Source of the DNA: Brevibacterium sp. 'Marine'
GTDB taxonomy: Bacteria; Actinomycetota; Actinomycetes; Actinomycetales; Brevibacteriaceae
Assembly: GCF_012844365.1 (NCBI RefSeq)
Contig: NZ_CP051626.1
Coordinates: 930,001-994,000 of the forward strand
Length of the DNA stretch: 64,000 nt
Reading direction: 5' to 3'
The notes under the pieces are model-generated. The model did no database searches and was not told the DNA's origin. It saw only the letters and a list, made by a program, of their open reading frames with translations. The first letter of the stretch is position 1, and every line of letters starts with the position of its first letter. This document shows positions 1 through 8,297 of this stretch, piece after piece. The translations under genes were made by a program, and so were the position numbers.

Positions 1-522
1 AACAAGACGAGCCGGAACACGGTGCTGTTCATGACGAACATCGGCACCTCACGCTCGGCCGTCGCCTACCTCATCGAGGTGCTCGTCAAACTGGCCGGGA
101 AGTTCAACGACCCGCACGAACTCCATGAACAGGATGCGCTGACCGAACCCGCCGCGGTGATGCCGCCGCTGCCGGACTTCTCGGCCTTCGCCCCCGACTA
201 CGCCGCCGAGGTGCCCGCCGACGACCCGTCGAAGCAGCTGCCCGACGGCGACCTGCGCACCGCCTACTATGCGGGTCTGCGTCGCCAGAACATCGAGCAC
301 GTGCTGCCGCATGAACTGCGACGCCGGGTCGAGAACGGGGAACATCCGGTCTCGGCCGGATTCGTCACCCCGTACCCGCCCGGGTTTCCGGTGCTCGTGC
401 CCGGACAGGTCATCACCGCCGAGGTGCTCGACTTCATGTCGGCGCTCGACACCCGAGAGATCCACGGCTACGACTCCCGCCAGGGCTACCGCGTCATCCT
501 CAAAGAGGTTCTGGAGAACTGA
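1..522 (+). CDS. Orn/Lys/Arg decarboxylase, C-terminal part (5' end outside window)
   Basis: The reading frame is open from base 1, so only the last 173 residues are visible. They match the C-terminal region of PLP-dependent class III (acetylornithine-fold-unrelated, 'Orn/Lys/Arg') decarboxylases: a short helical segment, a Pro-rich stretch ending PGFPVLVPGQ and the family signature LDTREIHGY close to the C-terminus. The PLP lysine lies upstream of the window. Substrate (lysine, ornithine or arginine) cannot be decided from the tail. It is followed 24 bases later by a proline racemase-family gene on the same strand, which suggests one amino acid catabolic unit. Family call is firm; substrate unknown. 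Confidence 0.85.
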   Translation, partial: NKTSRNTVLFMTNIGTSRSAVAYLIEVLVKLAGKFNDPHELHEQDALTEPAAVMPPLPDFSAFAPDYAAEVPADDPSKQLPDGDLRTAYYAGLRRQNIEHVLPHELRRRVENGEHPVSAGFVTPYPPGFPVLVPGQVITAEVLDFMSALDTREIHGYDSRQGYRVILKEVLEN

Positions 523-546
523 GCGAGAAAGGCGAGGCGATCGACC

Positions 547-1564
547 GTGCAGACCACCCGTCTCATCCAGACCGTCGAAGCCCACACCGAGGGGCTGCCC
601 GTCCGCGTCGTCACCGGGGGAGTGGGACCATTCCCCCGGTGAGTCCATGGCCGAACGCCGTGAGTGGTTCATCGAGAACTCCGACGATCTGCGGACCTTC
701 CTCATGTGCGAACCGCGCGGCCACGGGTGGCTGTCGGGAGCGATCCTGCAGCCGCCGACCCGTGCCGATGCTGACTGGGGAGTGCTCTTCATCGAGGTCA
801 CCGGCGTGCTGCCGATGTGCGGGGCCGGCACGATCGCAGTGGCGACCGTGCTCGTCGAGACGGGAATGGTGCCGGTGACCTCGCCCTTGACGACGGTGCG
901 CCTCGACGCCCCGATCGGGCTCATCACCGCCGAGGTGGTCGTGCGGGACGGTCGCGCCGAGTCGGTGACCATCGTCAATGTCGCCTCGTTTGCGCACGCT
1001 CTCGACCAGTCCGTCGAGGTGCCCGGGCGAGGGTCGATCGCCTGCGACATCGGCTTCGGCGGGAACTTCTACGCCTTCGTCTCCGCCGCCGACGTCGGCA
1101 TCCCGTTCGAACGTGATCGTTCCGAGGACTTCATCGCCGCCGGTCGCGAGATCATGGCCGCCGTCAACGAACAGCTGTCGCCGGTGCATCCGGAGACCGG
1201 CTACAGCGGCTGCGAACACGTCGTGTTCCTGACGGAGCCGACACAACCCGGTCCGAGCGGCGAAGTGCCGGATGCCCGGCAAGTTCTCATCAATCACCCC
1301 GGCTGGCTCGACCGGTCGCCCGGCGGCACCGGGACAAGCGCGCTCATGGCAATCCGGCACGCCCGTGGGCAGCTGGACCTGAACACAGACTTCGTCAACG
1401 AGTGCTTCATCGGCACCTCGTTCACCGGACGCCTCGTCGAGGAGACGAGAGTCGGCGAGCATGTGGCTGTGGTGCCGACGATCACCGGCAGCGCCTGGCT
1501 GACCGCGACCTCGCAGTTCATGCTCGACCCCAGCGACCCGTTCCCCGCCGGCTTCACCCTCTGA
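547..1564 (+). pseudogene. Proline racemase / hydroxyproline epimerase family, frameshifted
   Basis: A GTG at 547 begins a typical family N-terminus (TVEAHTEGLPVRVVTGGVGP) but frame 1 stops at 640-642. The rest of the protein continues in frame 2, from GESMAERREW to the stop at 1564. Removing one C from the C5 run at 633-637 restores one 339-residue protein, the usual family length. The first catalytic cysteine is present (MCGAG, codon 818-820). The second site reads DRSPGGTG where proline racemases have Cys and 3-hydroxyproline dehydratases Thr (codon 1322-1324, GGC instead of TGC). The family interconverts or dehydrates proline derivatives. Either a sequencing error or a real disruption; the Cys-to-Gly change supports decay or altered activity. 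Confidence 0.85.
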
Positions 1565-1581
1565 ACCTGCTCGCGTTCGCT

Positions 1582-1647
1582 GACCGCTCACGTTACCACC
1601 GAGCGCGCGCCGTAGAGCTTGATACAGCGACGGTAACGTGAGCGGTC
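1582..1647. terminator. Inverted repeat between convergent genes
   Basis: A perfect 16-bp inverted repeat (GACCGCTCACGTTACC at 1582-1597, complement at 1632-1647) encloses 34 bases and extends outward with a few more pairs. It sits between the convergent racemase-family gene and the ABC ATPase gene, so a bidirectional terminator is likely, although the loop is large and no T-run follows. Confidence 0.5.
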
Positions 1648-1660
1648 GGCGAGATCGCGG

Positions 1661-2446
1661 CTATCCCAGCTGGCCGGGATGGAGGACGCGGGAGAGGAAA
1701 TCCTTCGTCCGCTGCTCGGCCGGGTTGCCGATGACGTCCTTGGCAGGTCCAGCCTCGACGACGACTCCGCCGTCCATGAAGACCACGCGGTCAGCGACCT
1801 GCCGGGCGAACTCCATCTCGTGGGTGACGACGACCATCGTCATTCCCGCCTCGGCGAGGTTGCGCATGACCTGGAGGACGTCACCGACGGTCTCCGGATC
1901 CAGCGCCGAAGTCGGCTCGTCGAAGAGCATGACATCGGGGTCCATGCTCAGGGCCCGGGCGATCGCGACCCGCTGCTGCTGACCACCGGACAGCGATCCC
2001 GGCTTGGCCTCCATCTTCTCGGAGAGCCCGACCTTCGCGAGGTTCGCTTCGGCGACCTTATTCGCCTCGGCCTTCGAACGCCCCAGGACCTTCGTCTGCG
2101 CGATCGTGAGGTTCTCACGCACGGTGAGGTGGGCGAAGAGGTTGAAGGACTGGAAGACCATGCCGATGCGGGTGCGGGCGGCGTCGATGTCGAGATCGAG
2201 GTCGGTCATGTCCATGCCGTCGACGACGATCGAGCCGCCGGTGGGTGTTTCGAGTGTGTTGATGCAGCGCAGCATCGTCGACTTGCCGGAGCCCGAGGGC
2301 CCGATGACGCAGACGACCTCGCCCTTGTCGACGTCGAGGCTGATGTCGGTGAGGACCTGGTTCGTTCCGAAGCTCTTCTGGAGGTTGCGGATGGCGATGA
2401 TCGGGGTTGTGGTCGCGCGCGCCGAGGCGGTGGGGACATTCATCAT
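1661..2446 (-). CDS. Polar amino acid ABC transporter, ATP-binding protein
   Basis: A 261-residue ATPase of the GlnQ/GluA type that powers uptake of polar amino acids at the cytoplasmic face of the membrane. Seen in order: Walker [10 protein letters not shown] near residue 50, Q-loop [10 protein letters not shown] signature LSGGQQQR, Walker [12 protein letters not shown] and the switch histidine in VVTHEM. Start chosen at 2446 because its ATG overlaps the permease stop (ATGA), the usual translational coupling; a second ATG follows directly. Last gene of a binding protein-permease-ATPase operon. The substrate is not readable from the ATPase; a polar or acidic amino acid is likely from the family. 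Confidence 0.92.
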   Translation of the reverse strand: MMNVPTASARATTTPIIAIRNLQKSFGTNQVLTDISLDVDKGEVVCVIGPSGSGKSTMLRCINTLETPTGGSIVVDGMDMTDLDLDIDAARTRIGMVFQSFNLFAHLTVRENLTIAQTKVLGRSKAEANKVAEANLAKVGLSEKMEAKPGSLSGGQQQRVAIARALSMDPDVMLFDEPTSALDPETVGDVLQVMRNLAEAGMTMVVVTHEMEFARQVADRVVFMDGGVVVEAGPAKDVIGNPAEQRTKDFLSRVLHPGQLG

Positions 2447-3318
2447 TTCACTCCAGAATCTGCGGAACCGTACTTCTTCTCCAACACCCGCGACAGGTAC
2501 GACAGCGGAACCGTGATGATGAGGTAGCACAGTGCGATGACGATGAAGGGTGTGAGGTTGGCGGTGTTGACGATCTCGGCGCGGCCGAGTGCCGCGAGCT
2601 CACGGCCGTCGACCGAGGAGCCGAGGATATAGGCCAGCGACGAATCCTTCGCGAGCAGGATGAGTTCGTTGGTCAGAGGCGGCAGGATGATACGCATCGC
2701 CTGTGGCAGAACGATCGTGAACATCGCTCGCGAGGAGGACATGCCGAGAGACCGGGCGGCTTCGATCTGCCCCTTCGGCACCGCCTGGATGCCGGCGCGG
2801 ATGGTTTCGGCCATGTACGCCGAGGACACGAGGCCGAGAGCGATCATGATGACGACGAGCTGCGGCAGGTTGAATCCGGGAAAGGCCACAGGCATGCCGA
2901 ATCCCAGAACGAGGAAGACGACGAGGGCCGGGAGTCCGCGGAAGAACTCGATGTAGATCGTCGCGAGCCACCGGTAGACGCCGACCGAGGACAGGCGCAT
3001 GAGCGCGACGAACAAGGCGATGACAAGGCCGAGAGCGAAGCCGAGGAACGTGTAGATCACGGTGTTCTTCAAGGCCATCGTAATGACGTCGGGGAACATG
3101 CCCGTGGCGATGTCGGCCCGTCCGAACGTGTCGATGAGTGTCGGCCAGTCGGCGAAGATCGCAATGAGGATCGCGATGATGACGAGGACGGCGTACTGGA
3201 TGCCGCGGGAGAGCTTCGCCTTCTGGCGCTTGCTCATCTTCGCTTTCGGGGTGGCGGTGGCGACGGGGACGGCGGGGCCGGTCGGGCGGCCGTCCTCTGA
3301 CGCGGAGGGAACTGACAT
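2443..3318 (-). CDS. Polar amino acid ABC transporter, permease (HisM/GlnP type)
   Basis: A 291-residue membrane permease of the His/Glu/Gln/Arg family. The N-terminus (about 35 residues) is cytoplasmic and lysine-rich, followed by about five membrane helices. The EAA loop that docks the ATPase reads [24 protein letters not shown]-type ribosome site (AAGGA, 5 bases before ATG 3318). It overlaps the ATPase gene by 4 bases and lies 146 bases after the binding-protein gene. No second permease gene is present, so the transporter is probably a homodimer of this subunit. Confidence 0.92.
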   Translation of the reverse strand: MSVPSASEDGRPTGPAVPVATATPKAKMSKRQKAKLSRGIQYAVLVIIAILIAIFADWPTLIDTFGRADIATGMFPDVITMALKNTVIYTFLGFALGLVIALFVALMRLSSVGVYRWLATIYIEFFRGLPALVVFLVLGFGMPVAFPGFNLPQLVVIMIALGLVSSAYMAETIRAGIQAVPKGQIEAARSLGMSSSRAMFTIVLPQAMRIILPPLTNELILLAKDSSLAYILGSSVDGRELAALGRAEIVNTANLTPFIVIALCYLIITVPLSYLSRVLEKKYGSADSGVK

Positions 3319-3413
3319 GGTTGTCCTTCGAAGACTGTGGCGGGGATGTCCGCCGGGATGCGTGCCGTGAGAGACGGAAGAGACTCAGGCAGGCCGGTCG
3401 ATTTCAGCCGAAC

Positions 3414-3452
3414 GGGCGGCCCGCTGCAACGACAGATCGCAGCAGGCCGCCC
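3414..3452 (-). terminator. Intercistronic hairpin between binding protein and permease genes
   Basis: An 8-bp arm pair (GGGCGGCC/GGCCGCCC) plus a further 5 bp (GCTGC/GCAGC) with an 11-base loop, in the 146-base gap between the binding-protein and permease genes. No T-run follows, so an mRNA-stabilising or attenuating hairpin that raises binding-protein level over the membrane subunits is more likely than a full terminator. Confidence 0.55.
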
Positions 3453-3464
3453 ATTCGCAGGCAA

Positions 3465-4259
3465 TCACTTCGGAGCGTCGCCGAACCACTTCTCGTAGAT
3501 CTTGTCGTACTCGCCGTTGTCCTTGATCTCCTTGATCGTGTCGTCCACGGCCTTCTTCATCTCGGTGTTGCCCTTCTTCATCGAGATGCCGTAATGCTCA
3601 TCGGTCTTGATATCGAAGCCGATCGCAAAGCCTTTGTTCTCGTTGTTGTAGTTGTACAGCACACCATTGTCATTGATGACGGCATCGACCTGACCGGTCT
3701 TGAGCGCTTCGAGCGAGAGCGGCAGATCTTCATATGTGATGACCTCGGAGTCTTTGAAGTGCTCCTCGGCGTAGTCGAGGCCGGTGGTGCCTGACTGTGC
3801 ACCGACCTTGAAGTCCTTGAGCCCGGCCTCATCCTCCGCGGTTTTGTCATCCTTCGTCAGAATCGCCTGGTTCGCGTCGAAGTACGGCTCGGAGAAGTCC
3901 GTGGCTTCTTCACGTTCGGGGGTGATCGTCGTCGCCGCTGCAGCCACGTCACATTTGTTCTGGTTGAATTCCGCACCCGAGGTGATCGTCTCGAACGAGG
4001 TGTTGATGATCTCCTGCTCGACACCGAGCTTCTTCGCCACGGCGTCGACGATGTCGACATCGAAGCCGACGACCTCGCCGTCCTTCTCGAACTGGAAGGG
4101 CTGGTAGGACAGATGGGTGCAGGTGGTCAGCTTGCCTTCCTTGACCAGGGGCACCCCGCCCTCGGCGGTCGCTGCAGGTTCGGAATCGCCTCCGCCGCAG
4201 GCGGACAGGGCGAGCATGGCGCCGACGGCCGCAATGGCCAGACTCGAGCGTCGTTTCAT
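3465..4259 (-). CDS. Polar amino acid ABC transporter, substrate-binding lipoprotein
   Basis: A 264-residue extracytoplasmic receptor with a lipoprotein signal peptide: MKRRSS, a hydrophobic core and the lipobox LSAC (Cys at about 21). The mature part is an SBP_bac_3 bilobed fold: LTTCTHLSYQPFQFEKDGEVVGFD opens lobe 1 in the usual way, and VGAQSGTTG is the second-lobe ligand segment. It captures an amino acid outside the membrane and delivers it to the permease encoded downstream. Strong ribosome site GGAGGA before ATG 4259. First gene of the operon; its promoter should lie in 4260-4440. Confidence 0.92.
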   Translation of the reverse strand: MKRRSSLAIAAVGAMLALSACGGGDSEPAATAEGGVPLVKEGKLTTCTHLSYQPFQFEKDGEVVGFDVDIVDAVAKKLGVEQEIINTSFETITSGAEFNQNKCDVAAAATTITPEREEATDFSEPYFDANQAILTKDDKTAEDEAGLKDFKVGAQSGTTGLDYAEEHFKDSEVITYEDLPLSLEALKTGQVDAVINDNGVLYNYNNENKGFAIGFDIKTDEHYGISMKKGNTEMKKAVDDTIKEIKDNGEYDKIYEKWFGDAPK

Positions 4260-4461
4260 GGTTCCTCCAGGGGATCGGTGACAGGTGAGTCACGTTCGCG
4301 GTTCGCTCTGACGTTGAAGTCTGAGCAGTGTCTGCGAGGAATCCTACCGTGAACTGGGTCACACTCATGTCGAATCGATGATCGCCGAGGTGGTTGTGAC
4401 GAAATCGTAGTGTTGCCGTGTATGCGGGTGACCGGCCTGAGCCGCCGGCCGCGGTCGCGAA

Positions 4462-4495
4462 AGGGCCCGACCGACGACAACGTCGGTCGGGCCCT
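4462..4495 (-). terminator. Rho-independent terminator of the MFS gene
   Basis: A 15-bp perfect stem (AGGGCCCGACCGACG at 4462-4476, complement at 4481-4495) with an ACAA loop, 27 bases after the stop of the minus-strand MFS gene. On the minus strand the stem is followed by TTTCG, a short T-run. Confidence 0.85.
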
Positions 4496-4521
4496 CGGGG
4501 CGTTGGTCGAGCTCGGCAGCC

Positions 4522-5955
4522 TCAGCTGAGCTGATCCTCCATGTCGATCTCCGAGGTGTCCTTGGCCAGCCACAGGGCGATGATCGTAAGGATCGCTGCG
4601 GCGATGATGTAGAGGCCGCAGTAGACGATCGAACCTCCTTCGGCCTGCCACAGAGCGACCATGGCGAACGGTGCGGGACCGGCCCCGATGACGCTGGACA
4701 TGTTGTACGAGATCGCCGATCCGGTGTAGCGGACGTTGGCGGGGAAGAGCTCCGGCAGGTACGCGGCCATCGGGCCGAAGGTCAGGCCCATGAGGATGAA
4801 GCCGACGATGAGGCCGATGATGACTCCCGGGGTGCCGGCATTGAACAGGGCATTGACGACGAGCCCGTAGGCGGCGATGAGCACGGTCACACCGAGCAGC
4901 ATCTTCCGCCGACCCAGCTTCTCGGCCAATGGTCCGGAGACGACGGTGAAGATTCCGAAGAAGACGACTCCGATAATGAGATAGGTGAGGAACTCGTTCT
5001 TCGTGTACCCCAGCCCCGCGACGAAGCCTGCGGGATCGAAGGAATTCCCTGCCGCCTCGGCGAGGGACTGCGCCTGTTCCGGGGTGGCCGGCGAGGTGCC
5101 GTAGGTGAGGGTGAACGCGGTCATGAAGTAGAAGATCACGTAGGTCGCGAGCATGATGAAGGTGCCGAGGATGAGCGGCTTCCAGCTCGTGGCGAAGACC
5201 CGTCCGAGCGGGGCCTTCGAGATCTGCTGCTTCTGCGCGACGAGCTGGAACGCCGGGGTCTCCATGAGCGACATGCGCACGTAGAGGCCGACGGCCACGA
5301 GCAGTGCCGAGAGCAGGAACGGGATGCGCCAGCCCCAGGCGAGGAACGCCTCGGGGGAGGTCCAGGTGCCGAGTGCGACGAAGAGCAGGTTCGCGATGAT
5401 GAAGCCGACGGGTGCGCCGAGCTGAGGGAACGTGCCCCAGATGGCGCGCTTGCCCTTCGGGGCATTCTCGGTGGCCAGCAGGGCCGCGCCCGACCATTCG
5501 CCGCCGAGGCCGACACCCTGGCAGAAGCGCAGGAGGACGAGGAACAGCGGCGCGAGGACGACCCAGCCCGGGGTGCTGGCGGTCGGGAGCAGGCCGATGA
5601 GGAAGGTGCCGATGCCCATGATGAGCAGGGAGGCGATGAGCGTCTTCTTCCGGCCGATGCGGTCACCGAAGTGACCGAAGATGATCGAGCCGAGGGGGCG
5701 GGCGACGAAGGCGACGCCGAAGATCGCGAACGAGCTCAGCAGCTGAGTCGTCGATGTCTGGTTGGGGAAGAAGAGAGCCGGGAAGACCAGCGAGGAGGCC
5801 GTGGCGTAGGCGTAGAAATCGAAGAACTCGATCGTGGTGCCGACCATCGAGGCGGTCAGGACCTTGCCGCGGGTGTTGTTCTTCCGAGTCGCCGCGATGG
5901 CGTCGTCGACTTCGGTTGCCGAGGAGGGATTCTCCGGCTGTGTTTGGGTGGACAT
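4522..5955 (-). CDS. MFS transporter, metabolite:H+ symporter (MHS) family
   Basis: A 477-residue, 12-helix carrier. MHS hallmarks are visible: TIEFFDFYAYATASSLVF at the first helix, FGHFGDRIGRKKTL between helices 2 and 3, and GVGLGGEWSGAALLATE after helix 4. Members import proline/betaine, shikimate, dicarboxylates and similar solutes with protons. Start taken as ATG 5955 (STQTQPE) with GGAG 10 bases upstream; the open frame reaches to 6042 but that stretch is not protein-like. Monocistronic, with its own terminator. The substrate is not predictable; the nearby amino acid importer and racemase weakly suggest an amino acid derivative. Confidence 0.88.
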   Translation of the reverse strand: MSTQTQPENPSSATEVDDAIAATRKNNTRGKVLTASMVGTTIEFFDFYAYATASSLVFPALFFPNQTSTTQLLSSFAIFGVAFVARPLGSIIFGHFGDRIGRKKTLIASLLIMGIGTFLIGLLPTASTPGWVVLAPLFLVLLRFCQGVGLGGEWSGAALLATENAPKGKRAIWGTFPQLGAPVGFIIANLLFVALGTWTSPEAFLAWGWRIPFLLSALLVAVGLYVRMSLMETPAFQLVAQKQQISKAPLGRVFATSWKPLILGTFIMLATYVIFYFMTAFTLTYGTSPATPEQAQSLAEAAGNSFDPAGFVAGLGYTKNEFLTYLIIGVVFFGIFTVVSGPLAEKLGRRKMLLGVTVLIAAYGLVVNALFNAGTPGVIIGLIVGFILMGLTFGPMAAYLPELFPANVRYTGSAISYNMSSVIGAGPAPFAMVALWQAEGGSIVYCGLYIIAAAILTIIALWLAKDTSEIDMEDQLS

Positions 5956-6074
5956 GGTGGTGGTGCTCCGCTGTTTCGTGAGTGCAGGCACGGGCGGGTG
6001 GTCCGTGCCAATGGAAAAGGCCGTCGGCGCTGTGTCAGGCACAGCGTCGACGGCGACGAATAGACACTACGCCC

Positions 6075-6104
6075 GTCTCACAAAACGCGATATCCGAGTC
6101 TCAC
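6075..6104. repeat. Direct heptamer repeat upstream of MFS gene
   Basis: GTCTCAC occurs at 6075-6081 and again at 6098-6104, a 23-base spacing (about two helical turns), 120-150 bases upstream of the MFS start. It may be a binding site for a regulator of the MFS gene; nothing else is seen in the 200-base gap 5956-6155. Confidence 0.3.
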
Positions 6105-6155
6105 TAATTGGGATTACTAGGTGGTCGAAGTGTTCTGGACGACTCAGACCGGCGG

Positions 6156-6866
6156 TCAGTCCGCGGTCGAGACCTGCGTGATCGTCACTTTCTCCTTGGG
6201 CGCTCCATCGCCGGCGCCGGAGTCCGTGCCCTTGGCCGCGATGTCGGCGACGGTCTTCGTGCTCTTCTCGTCCAGCTGTCCGAACACCGTGTAGTCGGGC
6301 GGCAGCGAGCTGTCATCGTAGACGACGAAGAACTGGGAGCCGTTCGTATCGGGACCAGAGTTCGCCATGGCCAGAGTCCCTGCCGGGTAGGTCTCGGAAC
6401 CATCGAGCTCATCCGGGAACGAGTATCCGGGACCGCCCGAGCCGGTACCCGTGGGGTCACCGCACTGGAGGACGAAGATGCCTTCGGTGGTCAGTCGGTG
6501 GCAGTCGGTGTCGTCGAAGTACTTCTGCGCGGCCAGCGACAGGAAGCTGTTGACTGTGCACGGTGTGCGGTCGGCATCGAGAGTCACTGCGAGGTCCCCG
6601 ACGTTCGTTGCGATGGTGGCGTCGACAGTGCCCTTCGCCTCCGGTTCCTCTGCCGGTGCCTCGACCTCCTTCGCGCCGGACTGCGAATCGGCGGGGTACG
6701 AGCAGGTGCCCGCTGCGGAGCCGCTGGAATCACCCTCGGAATCAGACGATCCGCATCCGCTCAACAGCAGAAGAGCGAGGACGGCGAAGGCGGCCAGTGT
6801 CAGCACAACGGCTGGCTGAGGACGACGGGTCAGGACATGAGAGTGACTCTGTGCGAGGTGATCCAT
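6156..6866 (-). CDS. Cyclophilin-type peptidyl-prolyl isomerase, lipoprotein
   Basis: A 236-residue secreted foldase. Residues 1-37 are a lipoprotein signal with lipobox LLSGC (Cys about 38), then a Ser/Gly/Asp-rich linker, then a cyclophilin domain from about residue 85: NSFLSLAAQKYFDDTDCHRL, GDPTGTGSGGPGYSFPDE, MANSGPDTNGSQFFVVY and TVFGQLDE. It catalyses proline cis-trans isomerisation outside the membrane. The catalytic arginine of classical cyclophilins (FHRxI) is replaced here by CHRLTTEGIF, close to the usual HRxIxxxxxQ form. A leaderless promoter lies just upstream. Stand-alone gene. Confidence 0.9.
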   Translation of the reverse strand: MDHLAQSHSHVLTRRPQPAVVLTLAAFAVLALLLLSGCGSSDSEGDSSGSAAGTCSYPADSQSGAKEVEAPAEEPEAKGTVDATIATNVGDLAVTLDADRTPCTVNSFLSLAAQKYFDDTDCHRLTTEGIFVLQCGDPTGTGSGGPGYSFPDELDGSETYPAGTLAMANSGPDTNGSQFFVVYDDSSLPPDYTVFGQLDEKSTKTVADIAAKGTDSGAGDGAPKEKVTITQVSTAD

Positions 6867-6872
6867 GCGTTC

Positions 6873-6878
6873 ATCGTA
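6873..6878 (-). promoter_or_regulatory. -10 hexamer TACGAT, leaderless start of cyclophilin gene
   Basis: TACGAT on the minus strand ends exactly 6 bases before the ATG at 6866, with no ribosome site. The same spacing recurs at seven other genes in this window, which supports a transcript starting at the start codon. Confidence 0.5.
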
Positions 6879-6890
6879 TCGGCACTTTCA

Positions 6891-6960
6891 CCGAGAAACG
6901 GGCGCGGCGTCGAGACACGGGCGTGCGCACGCGTTTCTCGACACGCAGCCCGTTTCTCGG
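6891..6960. repeat. Nested inverted repeat, four copies of a CGAGAAACG-like motif
   Basis: Outer arms CCGAGAAACGGGC (6891-6903) and complement (6948-6960) are a perfect 13 bp. Inner arms GTCGAGA (6909-6915) and TCTCGAC (6936-6942) enclose the 12-bp palindrome GCGTGCGCACGC (6921-6932). It lies between the MFS stop (6974) and the cyclophilin promoter, all minus strand, so it can act as the MFS terminator; the fourfold motif could also bind a protein. Confidence 0.6.
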
Positions 6961-6973
6961 CGCGGCCTGGGAC

Positions 6974-8191
6974 TCAGGTCTCGACGGAGGTGCGGGTGCT
7001 CGGGTCGGGGGAGCCGCCTCGGCGCAGGAAGATCGCAACGGAGATGACGACGAGCCCGGACAGGCACAGGCCCACGCCCACCCAAGCCGGTGCACGATAG
7101 CCGAGCCCGGCGGTGATGACGATTCCGCCGAGCCACGCGCCGAGGGCATTGGCGAGGTTGAAAGCGGCGTGGTTCATGGCCGCGGACAGGCTCGGGGCGT
7201 CATGGGATTCGCGGAACAGCCGCATCTGCAGGGCCGTGGTGATCATGGACCCGGAGATGCCGATGAGGAAGAGGGCGATGATCGCAATCGCGGCGATGTG
7301 GGTGAAGGCGCCGAAGGCGGCGAGCACGAGAGCCGAGAGGATCATGCCGCCGGTGGCCGAACGTTCGATGGACTTGTCGACCAGAGGGCCTGCGATCAGC
7401 GAACCTGCGGTCATGCCCAGGCCGTAGACGGCGAGCACCCACGGGATCGCGACGCCGGGGACGCCGGCGACGTCGGTCATCGTCGGGGTGATATAGGTGT
7501 AGACGGCGAACATGCCGCCGAAGCCGACGGAGCCTGCGACGAGGGTGAGGATGATCTGGACGCGGCCGAGCGCCTTGATCTCGCCTCGGGCCGAGGGAAC
7601 CTCACCGGCTCCGACACTGACGCGCGGCACGGCGATGACGACCATGATGACGGTGAGCACTCCCAGGCCGGCGACGAGAGCATAGGCGCTGCGCCACCCG
7701 AACAGATTGCCCAGGGCCGCGGCGAAGGGCACACCGAAGATGTTCGCGATCGTCAGGCCGAGCATCACCCGCGACATGGCTCGGCCGCGGCGGTTGGCCG
7801 GGACGAGGGAGGCGGCGACGACGGCTCCGATGCCCAGATAAGCTCCGTGCGGCAGGCCGGAGACGAAGCGTGCGATGTTGAACAGCCCGGCCGTCGGCGC
7901 GAGCATCGAGGCGAGGTTGCCCAGAGCGAAGAGCCCCATCAGGCACAGGAGCAGCAGCTTGCGATCCATGTGTGCTGCGATGGTGGTGATCAGCGGCGCG
8001 CCGACGACGACGCCGATGGCGTAGAACGACACCGCATGCCCGGCCTGGGGGACTGTGATGCCCAGCTCCTCGGCGATCATCGGCAGCAGGCCCATGGTCG
8101 CGAATTCGGTCACCCCGATGGCGAAGGCGCCGATCGCCAGGGCGAAGACAGCGAACTTGTAGACTCCGCGGGAGACCGGGGCATCACTCAT
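6974..8191 (-). CDS. MFS transporter, DHA1 (AraJ/CmlA-like) drug or sugar efflux family
   Basis: A 405-residue, 12-helix exporter-type MFS protein. Seen: GVTEFATMGLLPMIAEELG in helix 1, typical of the DHA1 AraJ/YdhP group; the motif-A region between helices 2 and 3 (AHMDRKLLLL); and the motif-C-like stretch in helix 5. Good ribosome site AAGGAG 4 bases before ATG 8191. It lies 106 bases after pcaL on the same strand, so read-through from the pca operon is possible, but family members export drugs, arabinose or unknown solutes and no aromatic-acid link is visible. Substrate unknown. Confidence 0.85.
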   Translation of the reverse strand: MSDAPVSRGVYKFAVFALAIGAFAIGVTEFATMGLLPMIAEELGITVPQAGHAVSFYAIGVVVGAPLITTIAAHMDRKLLLLCLMGLFALGNLASMLAPTAGLFNIARFVSGLPHGAYLGIGAVVAASLVPANRRGRAMSRVMLGLTIANIFGVPFAAALGNLFGWRSAYALVAGLGVLTVIMVVIAVPRVSVGAGEVPSARGEIKALGRVQIILTLVAGSVGFGGMFAVYTYITPTMTDVAGVPGVAIPWVLAVYGLGMTAGSLIAGPLVDKSIERSATGGMILSALVLAAFGAFTHIAAIAIIALFLIGISGSMITTALQMRLFRESHDAPSLSAAMNHAAFNLANALGAWLGGIVITAGLGYRAPAWVGVGLCLSGLVVISVAIFLRRGGSPDPSTRTSVET

Positions 8192-8297
8192 GGGGCTCCT
8201 TCAGGGCAGGCGAGATCGGGGAGGCAACCGCACCAGCCTATTGTCGATCGGCGCTGCCCGGTAGTCCTGAGGACGCATTGTGACGATTCGAACAGCC

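Noticed and set aside
633..642. Programmed frameshifting as explanation of the racemase-family split
   Set aside because: No slippery heptamer with downstream pseudoknot or Shine-Dalgarno stimulator is evident, and family genes are normally in one frame.
4522..5955. Proline/betaine symporter (ProP) assignment for the MHS protein
   Set aside because: The family covers many substrates and the C-terminal coiled coil of ProP is absent.
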